Source: Enterocloster asparagiformis
Lineage (GTDB): Bacteria > Bacillota > Clostridia > Lachnospirales > Lachnospiraceae
NCBI GenBank assembly: GCA_018380885.1
Contig: JAGZSY010000007.1
Location: 1 to 64,000, forward strand
DNA: 64,000 nucleotides
Direction of reading: 5' to 3'
This document shows, piece by piece, positions 16,114 to 24,793 of this stretch. Position 1 is the stretch's first letter. The number at the start of each line of letters is the position of its first letter. A model generated the notes under the pieces. It did not search any database and was not told where the DNA came from. It saw only the letters and a list, made by a program, of their open reading frames with translations. A program made the position numbers and the translations under genes.

Positions 16114-18933
16114 CTAATTATGTTTTTTTAAATTGATTCTCTCTGCAAGTAAATCCACTGACACAACATCATAACCTGCCGCAAGGATTGCATTCCCCAT
16201 TGAATGCGTGGCAGATGGTCTCCAATAAACGGTATAATTGTACGCCGATTTACAAAGCTGCGTGCCGATGATATTTTCTATTTCCGCAAAGGACAGCGAG
16301 ACTGTACTCTTCCCGCAATCCGTCAGATACGTTCTAATCCCTGCAAACTTTTCAGATGGCAATTCACCGTTGGATATTTCTCCCGCAGTTACCAATGCGT
16401 CTACCAAAGCATCGAATTTTTCAATCATCCAATCAAACAGTACCGCCTGCTTACTTGGGTTGAAAATATCCGCCTCATGTTTATACACGATTCGCTTTGC
16501 AGTGCTCTTTTCACGGCTGGAATACCAATCAAACTTATCTCCGAATACAGCTTCAATGGCCGCCTTTTGACTCTCTAATCTCTTAAAGGCCTCTGAATCG
16601 TACGCATAGATCAGTAGAGAAATGTATTTGCTGCGTGTTATCGTAAAGCTCAGGTGAAAATCATCGGCGCCAACAGGAACGTCATACCAGTTTTGAACCA
16701 GCGGTTTTCTCCCGGCAATATCCTCCCTTCCCTTCCCGATGCAATGGTTCACAAAGTTTACCCAGAAGGTTTCCTGCTGCACGTCAAGGCTGCTGTATTC
16801 ACGGCTTTCCGGGATGTCTGTCTCTATGGCCGCCTCCTGAGTCCCGTCATCCGGAGCCGGAATCTTGGCTGGAACTTCCCGGCCGTCCACCGCAAAGCTC
16901 ACATATACAAGCTTCTCTAACTGCTCCCTGCTCAAACTGAATTCCCAGCGTTTCTCCATGTATTCAAGCAGTTTTTTACTGCGGGCATAGATATCTTTCG
17001 CCGTCCAGTCGCTGCACTTCGCCACTTCGATTTCAGAATGACAGCCATTCTCATATCCGCGTCTGCCACGCTTGGCGGAAGTTTTTTTGTCCTGGAAGCT
17101 ATCGTTTTGCATACTTGAATTGATACTCTGTGACAACGGCAGTAAATTGCCCAAGGCGCCTGCAAGCATCTCTTTTTCTTCGTCTGTAAATTGACGGTAC
17201 GTGTTGCGCCAATCATACTTCGTTGGCTTCTGCGGAAGAATATGCTCGATAGATACCCTGTCCTTTTCTGCTTTTGTGAACATTTCCCAGCTTCCAATGC
17301 GGTCAATATTGTTTTTTAGCGCAAGGCTTGTTTCATACTCGTACATAAAGTATCGAATGGAATTCCAGTAATAAAAACCACCGCCGTCAGAAAAATGCTT
17401 TTCAATTTTCGCTACAAATCCCGGGATTGCGTATTCAATGTTGGCATCCGTGGTTTCTACGATATCAGCGACCAAATCATCAAGGGGCATTTCTTTAAAA
17501 TAAAGGCTGCGCGATGCGCGATAATAATCACTGCTGCAGAAAGAAGCATTGAAATTTCCAAGTCTGAAGCAGATAAAAATGAACCTCTCGATTGCCCTAA
17601 AAGCTGTAATGCGCGCTTCTGCCGGTATATCCCTTCTGCTGATGATAACCGCAACCAATGGACGGAAATAGCCGATACCGATTCTGTTCAATTTGTCCAC
17701 CCAAATCTGCTCCTGTCTCGTCAGGTTATCGCTCTGCGCGGGGAAGAACGTGTCGTACCAGTATTTCGCCATGTTTTTCAGGCTATTCACATAGTCGGCG
17801 ATTTCGGCAGGCGCAAGCTTGGAGATTTCGACGGTTTCATGCTCGTCATCCGATGTGTGTTCCCCATCCTCATAACCGTCATCCGCCTCGTATTCTGAAG
17901 TTAATTCGCTCATGAGGACTGTTTTCTTTTCAAAAATATTCTTTGCAGAGAACTTGTTTAATAAGAAACGGATATAGTCATCGCCCTTCCTTCTGGAATA
18001 AGTAAAATATATCGTCCAATGCGCCCTCAAAAACTCATCATCTGAAAGAGGCGTGCGTTTATTTCTGCCGAGTTGGAAATACACCTCCTTCCAGGCATCG
18101 TTTATCTGTTTCCTGAGATGGGATTTTTCAGTCTCGTCAAATTTATGATCAGCATACAGAGTGGTCAGATAGATCAGCCTGTTCTTTAATAGTTCCAGAT
18201 TCGTAAGCTTCTTACCGCGGTTATTCATGGTTTCAAACGCTACGAAAACGTCGTAATCATCATCGATCTCGTGTATATTAAACATCAACTTCAAAGTGAG
18301 CTTTGAATACAGGCTGTTGATACCGTCCATGCCCTCACTTTTATACAAGACAGCGAGGTTTTCACTAAAAAATTTCTTCGCAAACTTCAAATTCTTTGTA
18401 TAGTAGGTTTCATTCACCGTGCCGGAATACGGCTCGCCAAAAATTTTATAGCGCAAGTAATCGGCACTTGGATTGTCCACCTCATATCCAAATAAGTATG
18501 TGATGATCTGGTGCAGCGGAGGCCTGCTCTGGCAGATATACTTTGACACAACATCCTTCAGCGTGTCATAACCGAGTACAATCTCCTCATCTCTCTTGCC
18601 GTTATTCTTTTCCAGCTCACGGACAAATGAAATGATCTCGTTCAATAGGATAACAAAGGTGGTTAAACGCTGCTGTCCGTCAACGATATGGCAGGCCTTG
18701 AACCCTTTGTCAACCATCCACAGATCGCTGCCCCAGTCCTTTGTGTCCTTTCTCCCGAGGGTTTTCAGGGATAATAGCCCTGTATAGTGATATCGATCCT
18801 GTTGAAGATTGATGAGATCATCCCAAAAATCAACAAGCTGAGGCTGCTGCCAAGCATAGCCTCTCTGATAATCCGGTATTCTAAACAGCCTGTTCTGGAA
18901 TAACAGGGATAATGGTTGAAGTTCACTGGCCAT
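16114..18933 (-). CDS. GmrSD-like DUF262/DUF1524 nuclease with C-terminal DUF4268 domain
   Basis: A 939-residue cytoplasmic protein. The N-terminal DUF262 (ParB/Srx-like NTPase) is shown by IPDYQRGYAW (19-28), DGQQRLTTF (85-93) and NNRGKKLTNLELLKNRL (about 240). The DUF1524 HNH-type nuclease region follows with SIEHILPQ (about 560) and GNLLPLSQSIN (about 595). A DUF4268-like C-terminus (about 725-850; WYDVPVGADDFHLSF, KFDWYSSREKSTAKRI) comes last. The first two domains are those of type IV restriction enzymes such as GmrSD and of SspE, which cut modified phage DNA or respond to DNA modification. Phage defence here is inference from domains, the island-like setting and the unknown partner gene. 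Confidence 0.85.
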   Translation of the reverse strand: MASELQPLSLLFQNRLFRIPDYQRGYAWQQPQLVDFWDDLINLQQDRYHYTGLLSLKTLGRKDTKDWGSDLWMVDKGFKACHIVDGQQRLTTFVILLNEIISFVRELEKNNGKRDEEIVLGYDTLKDVVSKYICQSRPPLHQIITYLFGYEVDNPSADYLRYKIFGEPYSGTVNETYYTKNLKFAKKFFSENLAVLYKSEGMDGINSLYSKLTLKLMFNIHEIDDDYDVFVAFETMNNRGKKLTNLELLKNRLIYLTTLYADHKFDETEKSHLRKQINDAWKEVYFQLGRNKRTPLSDDEFLRAHWTIYFTYSRRKGDDYIRFLLNKFSAKNIFEKKTVLMSELTSEYEADDGYEDGEHTSDDEHETVEISKLAPAEIADYVNSLKNMAKYWYDTFFPAQSDNLTRQEQIWVDKLNRIGIGYFRPLVAVIISRRDIPAEARITAFRAIERFIFICFRLGNFNASFCSSDYYRASRSLYFKEMPLDDLVADIVETTDANIEYAIPGFVAKIEKHFSDGGGFYYWNSIRYFMYEYETSLALKNNIDRIGSWEMFTKAEKDRVSIEHILPQKPTKYDWRNTYRQFTDEEKEMLAGALGNLLPLSQSINSSMQNDSFQDKKTSAKRGRRGYENGCHSEIEVAKCSDWTAKDIYARSKKLLEYMEKRWEFSLSREQLEKLVYVSFAVDGREVPAKIPAPDDGTQEAAIETDIPESREYSSLDVQQETFWVNFVNHCIGKGREDIAGRKPLVQNWYDVPVGADDFHLSFTITRSKYISLLIYAYDSEAFKRLESQKAAIEAVFGDKFDWYSSREKSTAKRIVYKHEADIFNPSKQAVLFDWMIEKFDALVDALVTAGEISNGELPSEKFAGIRTYLTDCGKSTVSLSFAEIENIIGTQLCKSAYNYTVYWRPSATHSMGNAILAAGYDVVSVDLLAERINLKKHN

Positions 18934-19032
18934 CGTATAACCACCTCGGCAATCATTGGTATTTTTTTTGCATCGCGTTCAAGAGTCTCAGGAGAGCGCT
19001 TATCTTGCCCACATATACAGAAACGATAATTC

Positions 19033-19061
19033 ATTTTACCATGATATTTTCAGTTTTTCAA
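19033..19061 (-). promoter_or_regulatory. Promoter of the DUF262 operon
   Basis: -35 TTGAAA (19056-19061), 17-bp spacer, -10 TAAAAT (19033-19038), followed by a leader of about 90 bases. Confidence 0.7.
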
Positions 19062-19104
19062 TAAAGGGAGAATTGTGCCCACAGTCAACGTCCCACAACA
19101 AAAA

Positions 19105-19126
19105 CACCCTGCCTTTCAGCAAGGTG
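19105..19126 (-). terminator. Terminator upstream of the DUF262 operon
   Basis: GCAAGGTG/CACCCTGC-type stem (19105-19112 with 19119-19126, one mismatch), followed on the minus strand by TTTTTGTTG. It insulates the island from sigK transcription. Confidence 0.6.
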
Positions 19127-19183
19127 CGCACTCTTTCACATTAGAGGCCGTCTTTTGCGGTACCTGTATCCCGCCGCGGCATC

Positions 19184-19232
19184 AAAATACCATTTAGAGG
19201 TTAAGTTTTACCCCGCCTCTAAATGGTATTTT
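19184..19232 (-). terminator. sigK terminator
   Basis: A perfect 17-bp stem (19184-19200 with 19216-19232) whose outer arm is A/T-rich in both directions, just after the sigK stop. Confidence 0.8.
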
Positions 19233-19242
19233 TTAATTAGCA

Positions 19243-19893
19243 TTATTCTCCGTACCGATCGAACTCCGCCCGTATTTTTTCCAGCGCGCGCTTCTCAATC
19301 CGACTCACATAGGACCTGGAAATCCCCAACTGCGCGGCGATCTCCCGCTGGGTATGCTCCTTTCCTCTGAACAGCCCGTAGCGCATACGGATCACCGTCT
19401 TCTCCGTGTCCGACAGGCAGGAGTCAAACGCCTCGTAGAGCTCCTTGACGTCCTGCTTGAGAATCATGGTGTCAATGGTTTCCTTGTTCTCCATCTCGAT
19501 GATGTCCACCAGGCTCACGGCCTCGCCGTCCTTGTCTACCCCGATGGGTTCGAAAAGCGAAACCTCCTTGGACAACTTCTTGCTGGCGCGAAAAAGCATG
19601 AGAATCTCATTTTCCACGCACTTCGCCGCATATGTCGCCAGCCGTGAACCCTTATCCACCTTAAAGGTGTTCACCGCTTTGATCAAACCGATGGTTCCGA
19701 CACTCAAAAGATCCTCCGTGTCGTAATCCGGACTCTGGTATTTCTTTACCACATGGGCCACCAGGCGCATATTGCGCTCGATCAGCACATCCCGGGCCAG
19801 CTGGTCCCCCTCGTTGCAACGCTCCAGATACTCTTTCTCTTCCCTTGCAGATAATGGTTTTGGAAATGTCTTCAAAGAAAGCCGCCTTAACAT
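19243..19893 (-). CDS. sigK: Sporulation sigma factor SigK
   Basis: Late mother-cell sigma factor for spore coat and lysis genes. The 216 residues show region 2 (LRLVAHVVKKY-like MRLVAHVVKKY, then DLLSVGTIGLIKAVNTF, about 45-85), region 3, and a region 4 helix-turn-helix (TQREIAAQLGISRSYVSRIEKRALEKI, about 180-206). The N-terminus MLRRLSLKTFPKPLS starts where mature B. subtilis SigK begins, and stop codons lie immediately upstream in frame, so there is no inhibitory pro-sequence. The gene is intact, with no skin-type interruption. Confidence 0.93.
   Translation of the reverse strand: MLRRLSLKTFPKPLSAREEKEYLERCNEGDQLARDVLIERNMRLVAHVVKKYQSPDYDTEDLLSVGTIGLIKAVNTFKVDKGSRLATYAAKCVENEILMLFRASKKLSKEVSLFEPIGVDKDGEAVSLVDIIEMENKETIDTMILKQDVKELYEAFDSCLSDTEKTVIRMRYGLFRGKEHTQREIAAQLGISRSYVSRIEKRALEKIRAEFDRYGE
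19287..19302 (+). repeat. 16-bp direct repeat, right copy (inside sigK)
   Basis: CGCGCTTCTCAATCCG lies within the codons for SRIEKR of region 4. See the left copy at 14521-14536. Confidence 0.4.
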
Positions 19894-20009
19894 TCCTTAC
19901 CTTCATTCTATGCGAGGGCGGCTTCCCAAGTGCTTTTACAAGTTTTTACAGGCTGGTACTATTTTCGCGGTCACGCAGGGACTTGCCGCGCAATGTCCGT
20001 CCCTTTTGA

Positions 20010-21875
20010 TCATTTCCCCGGTATAGTGAACATCTGGCCGTAGGTCTTTGCGTCGAAACAGTGGTTGTACACCAGGCACTGATAATCCGATATCAGCTGC
20101 CGGTAAGGGCTCTCTGCCCCGTCCACCTGGTCCCAGGCGTAATAATTCCCCTCCCGGTCGTAACAGCCCAGGGGATGGATCACCGGCAGCTCCTCCTCCA
20201 TTTTCAGCATAAAACGGTTGAACGGCGCCATAGAAAGCCCGGCCCGCTCCAGAACCTCGGAGGCGAGATAAACCGCGCCCATGCGCCCCTTGTCCTCCGG
20301 CTCCGTCTCATAGTTGGTCCAGATAATAAACGGCGTCTCGTACCACATGAGACGCTGCGGGTCGGGCACCTGGTCCGAGGGCAGCCCGGCGATCTCGTCG
20401 TAGAACTCGTCCTCCACGCTGGGCTGATGGTCCCCGAACATCACGATCATGGTGGGCTCGCTGCTCTGCTCAAAATAACCGATCAGGTAGGCCAGCGCAT
20501 CGTCGGAGGCCTTCATCAGGGACAGATACTGGTCCGTCATGGGGTATTTGCCCTCCAGGTCCCCGGTCAGCCATATCTCCTGGTCGAAATTCCCGTAGAC
20601 GCTCTCGTAACCGCCATGGTTCTGCATGGTCACGTTGAACAAAAACAGGCGCTCGGTTGGGTCCTCCTTGGCCTCCACCAGCTGGATCAGCTTCTCATAG
20701 TCCGCCTGGTCGCTGACGTAGTTGCGCAGCTGTCCGCTGTCCTCAAAATCCTCGATGCCCAGAAACTGGTCAAATCCCATATTCCGGTAGCTCTCGTCAC
20801 GGTTCCAGTTCTCCTTCGGGTAGGGATGGGACGCCACCGCCCTGTATCCCTGATCCTTCAAGGTGCTGGTCAGGCCGTAGGTTCCTGGATGGATATAAAA
20901 CTGGTAGGCGATACAGTTGGCCGGCAGCAGGGCCATGGAATCCCCGGTGAGAAATTCGAACTCAGAATTGCTGGTCATGGAGCCGAACACCGGCACGCAC
21001 AGGCTTCCCCGCACCGTGTTATCCCGCAGGCTGTTCAGAAAGGGAAAATACTCCCGGTTGGTCTCAAAATCCCCCGCGGTCTTTAAATCAGCCAGACTCT
21101 CGTTCATGATACAGATAATGTTCACCGGCGTCACCTTCCCGCTCTCCTGTATGCCCACTTCCGAGTTGGAGGCCAGCAGCTCTTCCTCCTCACCGATGAT
21201 CTCCTCGTAAATCTGGCGGACCCTCGCCTGGCTGTAGCCCTCGGGCTTTTTCTTGACCGCGTAGCGGAAGGACACCGCGGTGGAGAGCACGTAGCCGTAC
21301 TCCTGGTAGGTCTCGTTCACTGCCCACATGTTGATGCCAAGGCCCCAGGCCGGAGCCAGACAGCAAAAAAACCACAGCCCGTAGCCCAGCACAAGGCCCG
21401 CGGAGCCGCCGGCCACCGCCAGTCTGAGCGTTCGCCCCTTCACCCTGACGGGCACGGCAAAGGCCAGCAGATTGATGGCCGCCAGGCCCAAAAACGCCAG
21501 CTTCATGGCCCTGGTGATCACAAACGTGTAGTTGGCGGACACGCTCATGGCTGTCCTCAAGGCAAATACGTCCCAGAACATGATGGGGCGTCCCCTGAAG
21601 GCCACCACAAAGGCCTCGGCCAGGGAGATCAGATACAGGGCTGTGGACACCAGCGGCACCGCGAACCGTGAGCGCCCGCTGATCGCGAACACCGCCAGAT
21701 ACAGCGCGTAAATCCAGCCGATGTTGAGGGCCGCCATATAGGACGGAACCGTAGCCAAATTGCCCGTCACAAGCTCGAACAGCACATAGCTTGCGCAGGG
21801 CACCAACATCAGGCACACGGTTCCGGTCCATCGCGCGGCAATTTTGCCCCGCTTCCATATTAACTCTCTGTCCAA
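20010..21875 (-). CDS. LTA-synthase-like membrane sulfatase/phosphotransferase
   Basis: A 621-residue protein with about five N-terminal transmembrane segments (residues 10-190) and a large extracellular alkaline-phosphatase-fold domain. Family motifs are seen: NIICIMNESLADL (metal ligand, about 255-267), GSMTSNSEFEFLTG with the likely nucleophile Thr (about 297-310), and MFGDHQPS near 480. LtaS-type enzymes transfer glycerol-phosphate to build lipoteichoic acid; others in the family modify capsule or membrane glycans. The exact substrate cannot be told. It is monocistronic, with a promoter at 21907-21935. Confidence 0.88.
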   Translation of the reverse strand: MDRELIWKRGKIAARWTGTVCLMLVPCASYVLFELVTGNLATVPSYMAALNIGWIYALYLAVFAISGRSRFAVPLVSTALYLISLAEAFVVAFRGRPIMFWDVFALRTAMSVSANYTFVITRAMKLAFLGLAAINLLAFAVPVRVKGRTLRLAVAGGSAGLVLGYGLWFFCCLAPAWGLGINMWAVNETYQEYGYVLSTAVSFRYAVKKKPEGYSQARVRQIYEEIIGEEEELLASNSEVGIQESGKVTPVNIICIMNESLADLKTAGDFETNREYFPFLNSLRDNTVRGSLCVPVFGSMTSNSEFEFLTGDSMALLPANCIAYQFYIHPGTYGLTSTLKDQGYRAVASHPYPKENWNRDESYRNMGFDQFLGIEDFEDSGQLRNYVSDQADYEKLIQLVEAKEDPTERLFLFNVTMQNHGGYESVYGNFDQEIWLTGDLEGKYPMTDQYLSLMKASDDALAYLIGYFEQSSEPTMIVMFGDHQPSVEDEFYDEIAGLPSDQVPDPQRLMWYETPFIIWTNYETEPEDKGRMGAVYLASEVLERAGLSMAPFNRFMLKMEEELPVIHPLGCYDREGNYYAWDQVDGAESPYRQLISDYQCLVYNHCFDAKTYGQMFTIPGK

Positions 21876-21906
21876 AGATTTTCCCCTTTTTCATTCAGAT
21901 GGAATT

Positions 21907-21935
21907 ATCCTAGCACAAAGTTTTTTCGACTTCAA
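21907..21935 (-). promoter_or_regulatory. Promoter of the LTA-synthase-like gene
   Basis: -35 TTGAAG (21930-21935), 17-bp spacer, -10 TAGGAT (21907-21912). Confidence 0.65.
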
Positions 21936-22007
21936 GTGACAACATTCCCCAATATGTGCAATTCACAAAACTTTCACAAAATCCGGCCCAGACCGTTTTG
22001 CCTGGCC

Positions 22008-23348
22008 TCACAGGCGGATCTCAAATTTCCCCGTGACAATCCGCCGGTAAAACAGGATGGTGAGCCCTGAGGCGGCAAACCAGCCAAAGGGCCAGGCCAT
22101 CCAGATACCCGTGCTCCCAAAGCGGGGCGTCAGCAGGCAGGCGAAGGCGATGCGCAGAATCAGATCCGGTATGGTGGCCAGCACAAAATAGACCATGGCC
22201 CCGGACCCGCGGATCACGCCGTCGGTCATCAGCTTGACGGAGATCATGAAATACAGGGGCGACACGATGCGCAGAAACTCCACCCCCGAGCGGATGGCCT
22301 TTTCGCTGTCCGCGTTGAGAAACAGCCCCATCATACCCCGGCTGAAGAAAAAGTAAAGCACAAAGAAGGGCACCGCGGCGATGAAGGACAGCCTCAGACC
22401 GGTGCGAAAGCCCAGCGGCAGGCGCTCTCTCTTGCCTGCGCCCAGATTTTGGGCCGTGTAGCTGGACAGACAGCCGCCCAGGGCCATAAAGCAGTTGACG
22501 GCAAAGGTGTTCAGCTTGATGGCTCCTGAGTACCCGGCGATCACCGCGGACCCATAGCGGTTGACAATCTCCTGCACGAACAGGTTGCCCACGCTGAGAA
22601 CGCTCTGCTGCATGATACTTGGCACGGCGATGGCCGCGATCCGCCCCAGGAGGGCGGCGTCAAAGAGGGGCGTTTTCTCCGGCCCCCGGTGAAATTTCCG
22701 CAGCCGCCCTGTCAGGGTGAGCAGGGCCAGCACCGCGGAGATTCCCTGGGCGATAAAGGTGGCCCAGGCCACGCCGGCCACCCCCATGTGAAGCACCGCC
22801 ACGAACAGGCAGTCCAGGACGATATTGCCCACAGAGGATCCGATCAAAAAATACAGCGGCGTCCTGGAATCGCCCAGGGCCGTGAAAATACCGGTACAGA
22901 CATTGTAGAACAGCAGGAAGGTCAGGCCGAACACGTAGATGCGCAGGTACAGCGCCCCGTCGGCCAGGATGTCCGCCGGCGTGTGGATCCAGCGCATCAT
23001 GGGCGTGCAGAAGGCGACGCCGAACGCGGTGAGAAGCGCGCTCATGCCCAGGCAGGCGATAAAGGCCGTGGTCACCGCCGTGCGCATTTTCCCGTAATCC
23101 TTAGCGCCAAACAGCCGCGATACGATCACCGAGGTGCCCAGATTGCTGCCCACCGCAAAAGCCATGAATATCACAGTCACCGGGTAACTGGCGCCCACCG
23201 CCGCCAGCGCCGCCTCGCCGGCGAATTTCCCTGCAATCATGCTGTCCGCCAGGTTGTAGAGCTGTTGGAATATCACGCTGGCCATCATGGGCAGCAGAAA
23301 ACGCCACAGTATTTTATCCGGATGCTCTGTCGTCAGATCCATAACCAT
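22008..23348 (-). CDS. MATE-family efflux transporter
   Basis: An inner-membrane cation/drug antiporter with about twelve hydrophobic segments in two homologous halves. The first half opens KILWRFLLPMMASVIFQQLYNLADSMIAG, typical of the DinF/NorM branch of Clostridia; the second half repeats the pattern (LGRIAAIAVPSIMQQSVLSV, about 235-255). The length of 446 residues is standard. The start at 23348 is chosen because GGGGGT lies seven bases upstream; the ATG at 23372 would leave only about five transcribed bases after the promoter. Substrate unknown. Confidence 0.9.
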   Translation of the reverse strand: MVMDLTTEHPDKILWRFLLPMMASVIFQQLYNLADSMIAGKFAGEAALAAVGASYPVTVIFMAFAVGSNLGTSVIVSRLFGAKDYGKMRTAVTTAFIACLGMSALLTAFGVAFCTPMMRWIHTPADILADGALYLRIYVFGLTFLLFYNVCTGIFTALGDSRTPLYFLIGSSVGNIVLDCLFVAVLHMGVAGVAWATFIAQGISAVLALLTLTGRLRKFHRGPEKTPLFDAALLGRIAAIAVPSIMQQSVLSVGNLFVQEIVNRYGSAVIAGYSGAIKLNTFAVNCFMALGGCLSSYTAQNLGAGKRERLPLGFRTGLRLSFIAAVPFFVLYFFFSRGMMGLFLNADSEKAIRSGVEFLRIVSPLYFMISVKLMTDGVIRGSGAMVYFVLATIPDLILRIAFACLLTPRFGSTGIWMAWPFGWFAASGLTILFYRRIVTGKFEIRL

Positions 23349-23383
23349 ATGGTTTACCCCCGCAAAGTTCATAAATATTCACC

Positions 23384-23412
23384 ATTATAACGCGGCCCGG
23401 CCGGGGTTTCAA
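23384..23412 (-). promoter_or_regulatory. MATE gene promoter
   Basis: -35 TTGAAA (23407-23412), 17-bp spacer, -10 TATAAT (23384-23389). Confidence 0.75.
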
Positions 23413-23437
23413 CCGCCATTTCAGTCAGAGCGCAAAA

Positions 23438-23466
23438 AGGGAAAGCCGATTATCTCAGCTTTCCCT
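23438..23466 (-). terminator. Terminator of the purO-purH operon
   Basis: A 9-bp stem AGGGAAAGC (23438-23446) / GCTTTCCCT (23458-23466), followed by TTTTTGCG on the minus strand. Confidence 0.75.
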
Positions 23467-23585
23467 GATTGATTGCCTGATTTGCCGCGCGCCGGTGAGT
23501 GTTTGAACACACATCCCCGCCGGGCTGCGCCGGCCGAATTGGGATCAAAGCTTCCCCAAGGCGGAAGGCGATTTTAAAACGCCTC

Positions 23586-24764
23586 CTAGTGGTGGAACAG
23601 GCGGATGCCCGTGAAGGCCATCACCATCCCATACTGGTTGCAGGTGTCGATCACCTGGTCGTCGCGCACGGAACCGCCGGGCTGGGCCACATACCGAACG
23701 CCGCTCTTGTAGGACCGGTCGATGTTGTCGCCGAAGGGGAAGAAGGCGTCGGAGCCCAGGGCCACGTCCTTCATCTGATCCAGCCAGGCCCGCTTCTCCT
23801 CCCTGGTGAACACCGGCGGTTTTACCTTGAAGGTGCGCTCCCAGCGGCCGTCCGCCAGCACGTCCATGTAATCGTCGCCGATGTACACGTCGATGGCGTT
23901 GTCCCGGTCCGCCCGCTTGATGGAGTCCACGAACGGCAGGTTCAACACCTGGGGCGCCTGGCGCAGGAACCAGTTGTCCGCCTTGTTTCCCGCCAGACGG
24001 GTGCAGTGTACTCTGGACTGCTGACCCGCGCCGATGCCGATGGCCTGGCCGTCCTTCACGTAGCACACGGAGTTGGACTGGGTGTATTTCAGGGTGATCA
24101 GGGAGATCATCAAATCGATCTTGGCGGAATCCGGCAGCTCCCGGTTCTCCGTCACAATGTTGGACAGCAGTTCCCGGTCGATCTTCAAATTGTTGCGCCC
24201 CTGCTCAAACACCACGCCGAACACCTGCTTGCGCTCGATTTCCTCGGGCACGTAGCCGGGATCGATCTGAATCACGTTGTAGCTGCCGTTCTTTTTGGAC
24301 TTTAAGATTTCCAGGGCCTCCGGCTCATATCCGGGTGCGATCACGCCGTCGGAGACCTCGCGCTTGATCAGCTTTGCGGTGTCCACATCGCAGACATCGG
24401 ACAGGGAAATAAAATCGCCAAAGGAGGACATGCGGTCCGCTCCTCTGGCCCTGGCGTAAGCGCAGGCCAGGGGGGACAGCTCTCCCATATCGTCCACCCA
24501 GTAGATTTTCTTTAAGGTTTCGCTTAAGGGCAGGCCCACGGCCGCCCCGGCCGGTGAAACGTGCTTAAAGGAGGTGGCCGCCGCCATGCCGGTGGCCTCT
24601 TTCAGCTCCTTTACCAGCTGCCATCCGTTGAGAGCGTCCATAAAGTTGATATAGCCGGGTCTGCCGCAGAGCACGGTGATCGGCAGGTCCCTGTCCCCGT
24701 GCATGAAAATTCTGGAAGGCTTCTGGTTGGGGTTGCAGCCGTATTTCAGTTCTAATTCGTTCAT
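23586..24764 (-). CDS. purH: AICAR formyltransferase (stand-alone, PurH C-terminal type)
   Basis: Transfers the formyl group of 10-formyl-THF to AICAR to give FAICAR, the ninth step of purine synthesis. The 392 residues correspond to the transformylase part of PurH (LKYGCNPNQKPSRIFM, FKHVSPAGAAVG, the GGSVRDDQVID region, and C-terminus AFTGIRLFHH). The N-terminal IMP-cyclohydrolase domain of bifunctional PurH is absent, and the adjacent purO-type gene supplies that activity. It lies 29 bases downstream of that gene. GGAGAATT precedes the ATG. The ZTP riboswitch upstream of the operon fits, because ZTP signals a lack of 10-formyl-THF. Confidence 0.93.
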   Translation of the reverse strand: MNELELKYGCNPNQKPSRIFMHGDRDLPITVLCGRPGYINFMDALNGWQLVKELKEATGMAAATSFKHVSPAGAAVGLPLSETLKKIYWVDDMGELSPLACAYARARGADRMSSFGDFISLSDVCDVDTAKLIKREVSDGVIAPGYEPEALEILKSKKNGSYNVIQIDPGYVPEEIERKQVFGVVFEQGRNNLKIDRELLSNIVTENRELPDSAKIDLMISLITLKYTQSNSVCYVKDGQAIGIGAGQQSRVHCTRLAGNKADNWFLRQAPQVLNLPFVDSIKRADRDNAIDVYIGDDYMDVLADGRWERTFKVKPPVFTREEKRAWLDQMKDVALGSDAFFPFGDNIDRSYKSGVRYVAQPGGSVRDDQVIDTCNQYGMVMAFTGIRLFHH

Positions 24765-24793
24765 ATCAATTCTCCTTATGGTTTGGCGGATGA

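Noticed and set aside
23499..24305. Open frame opposite purH
   Set aside because: It reads repetitive His/Val/Leu-rich sequence typical of the complement of a GC-rich gene.
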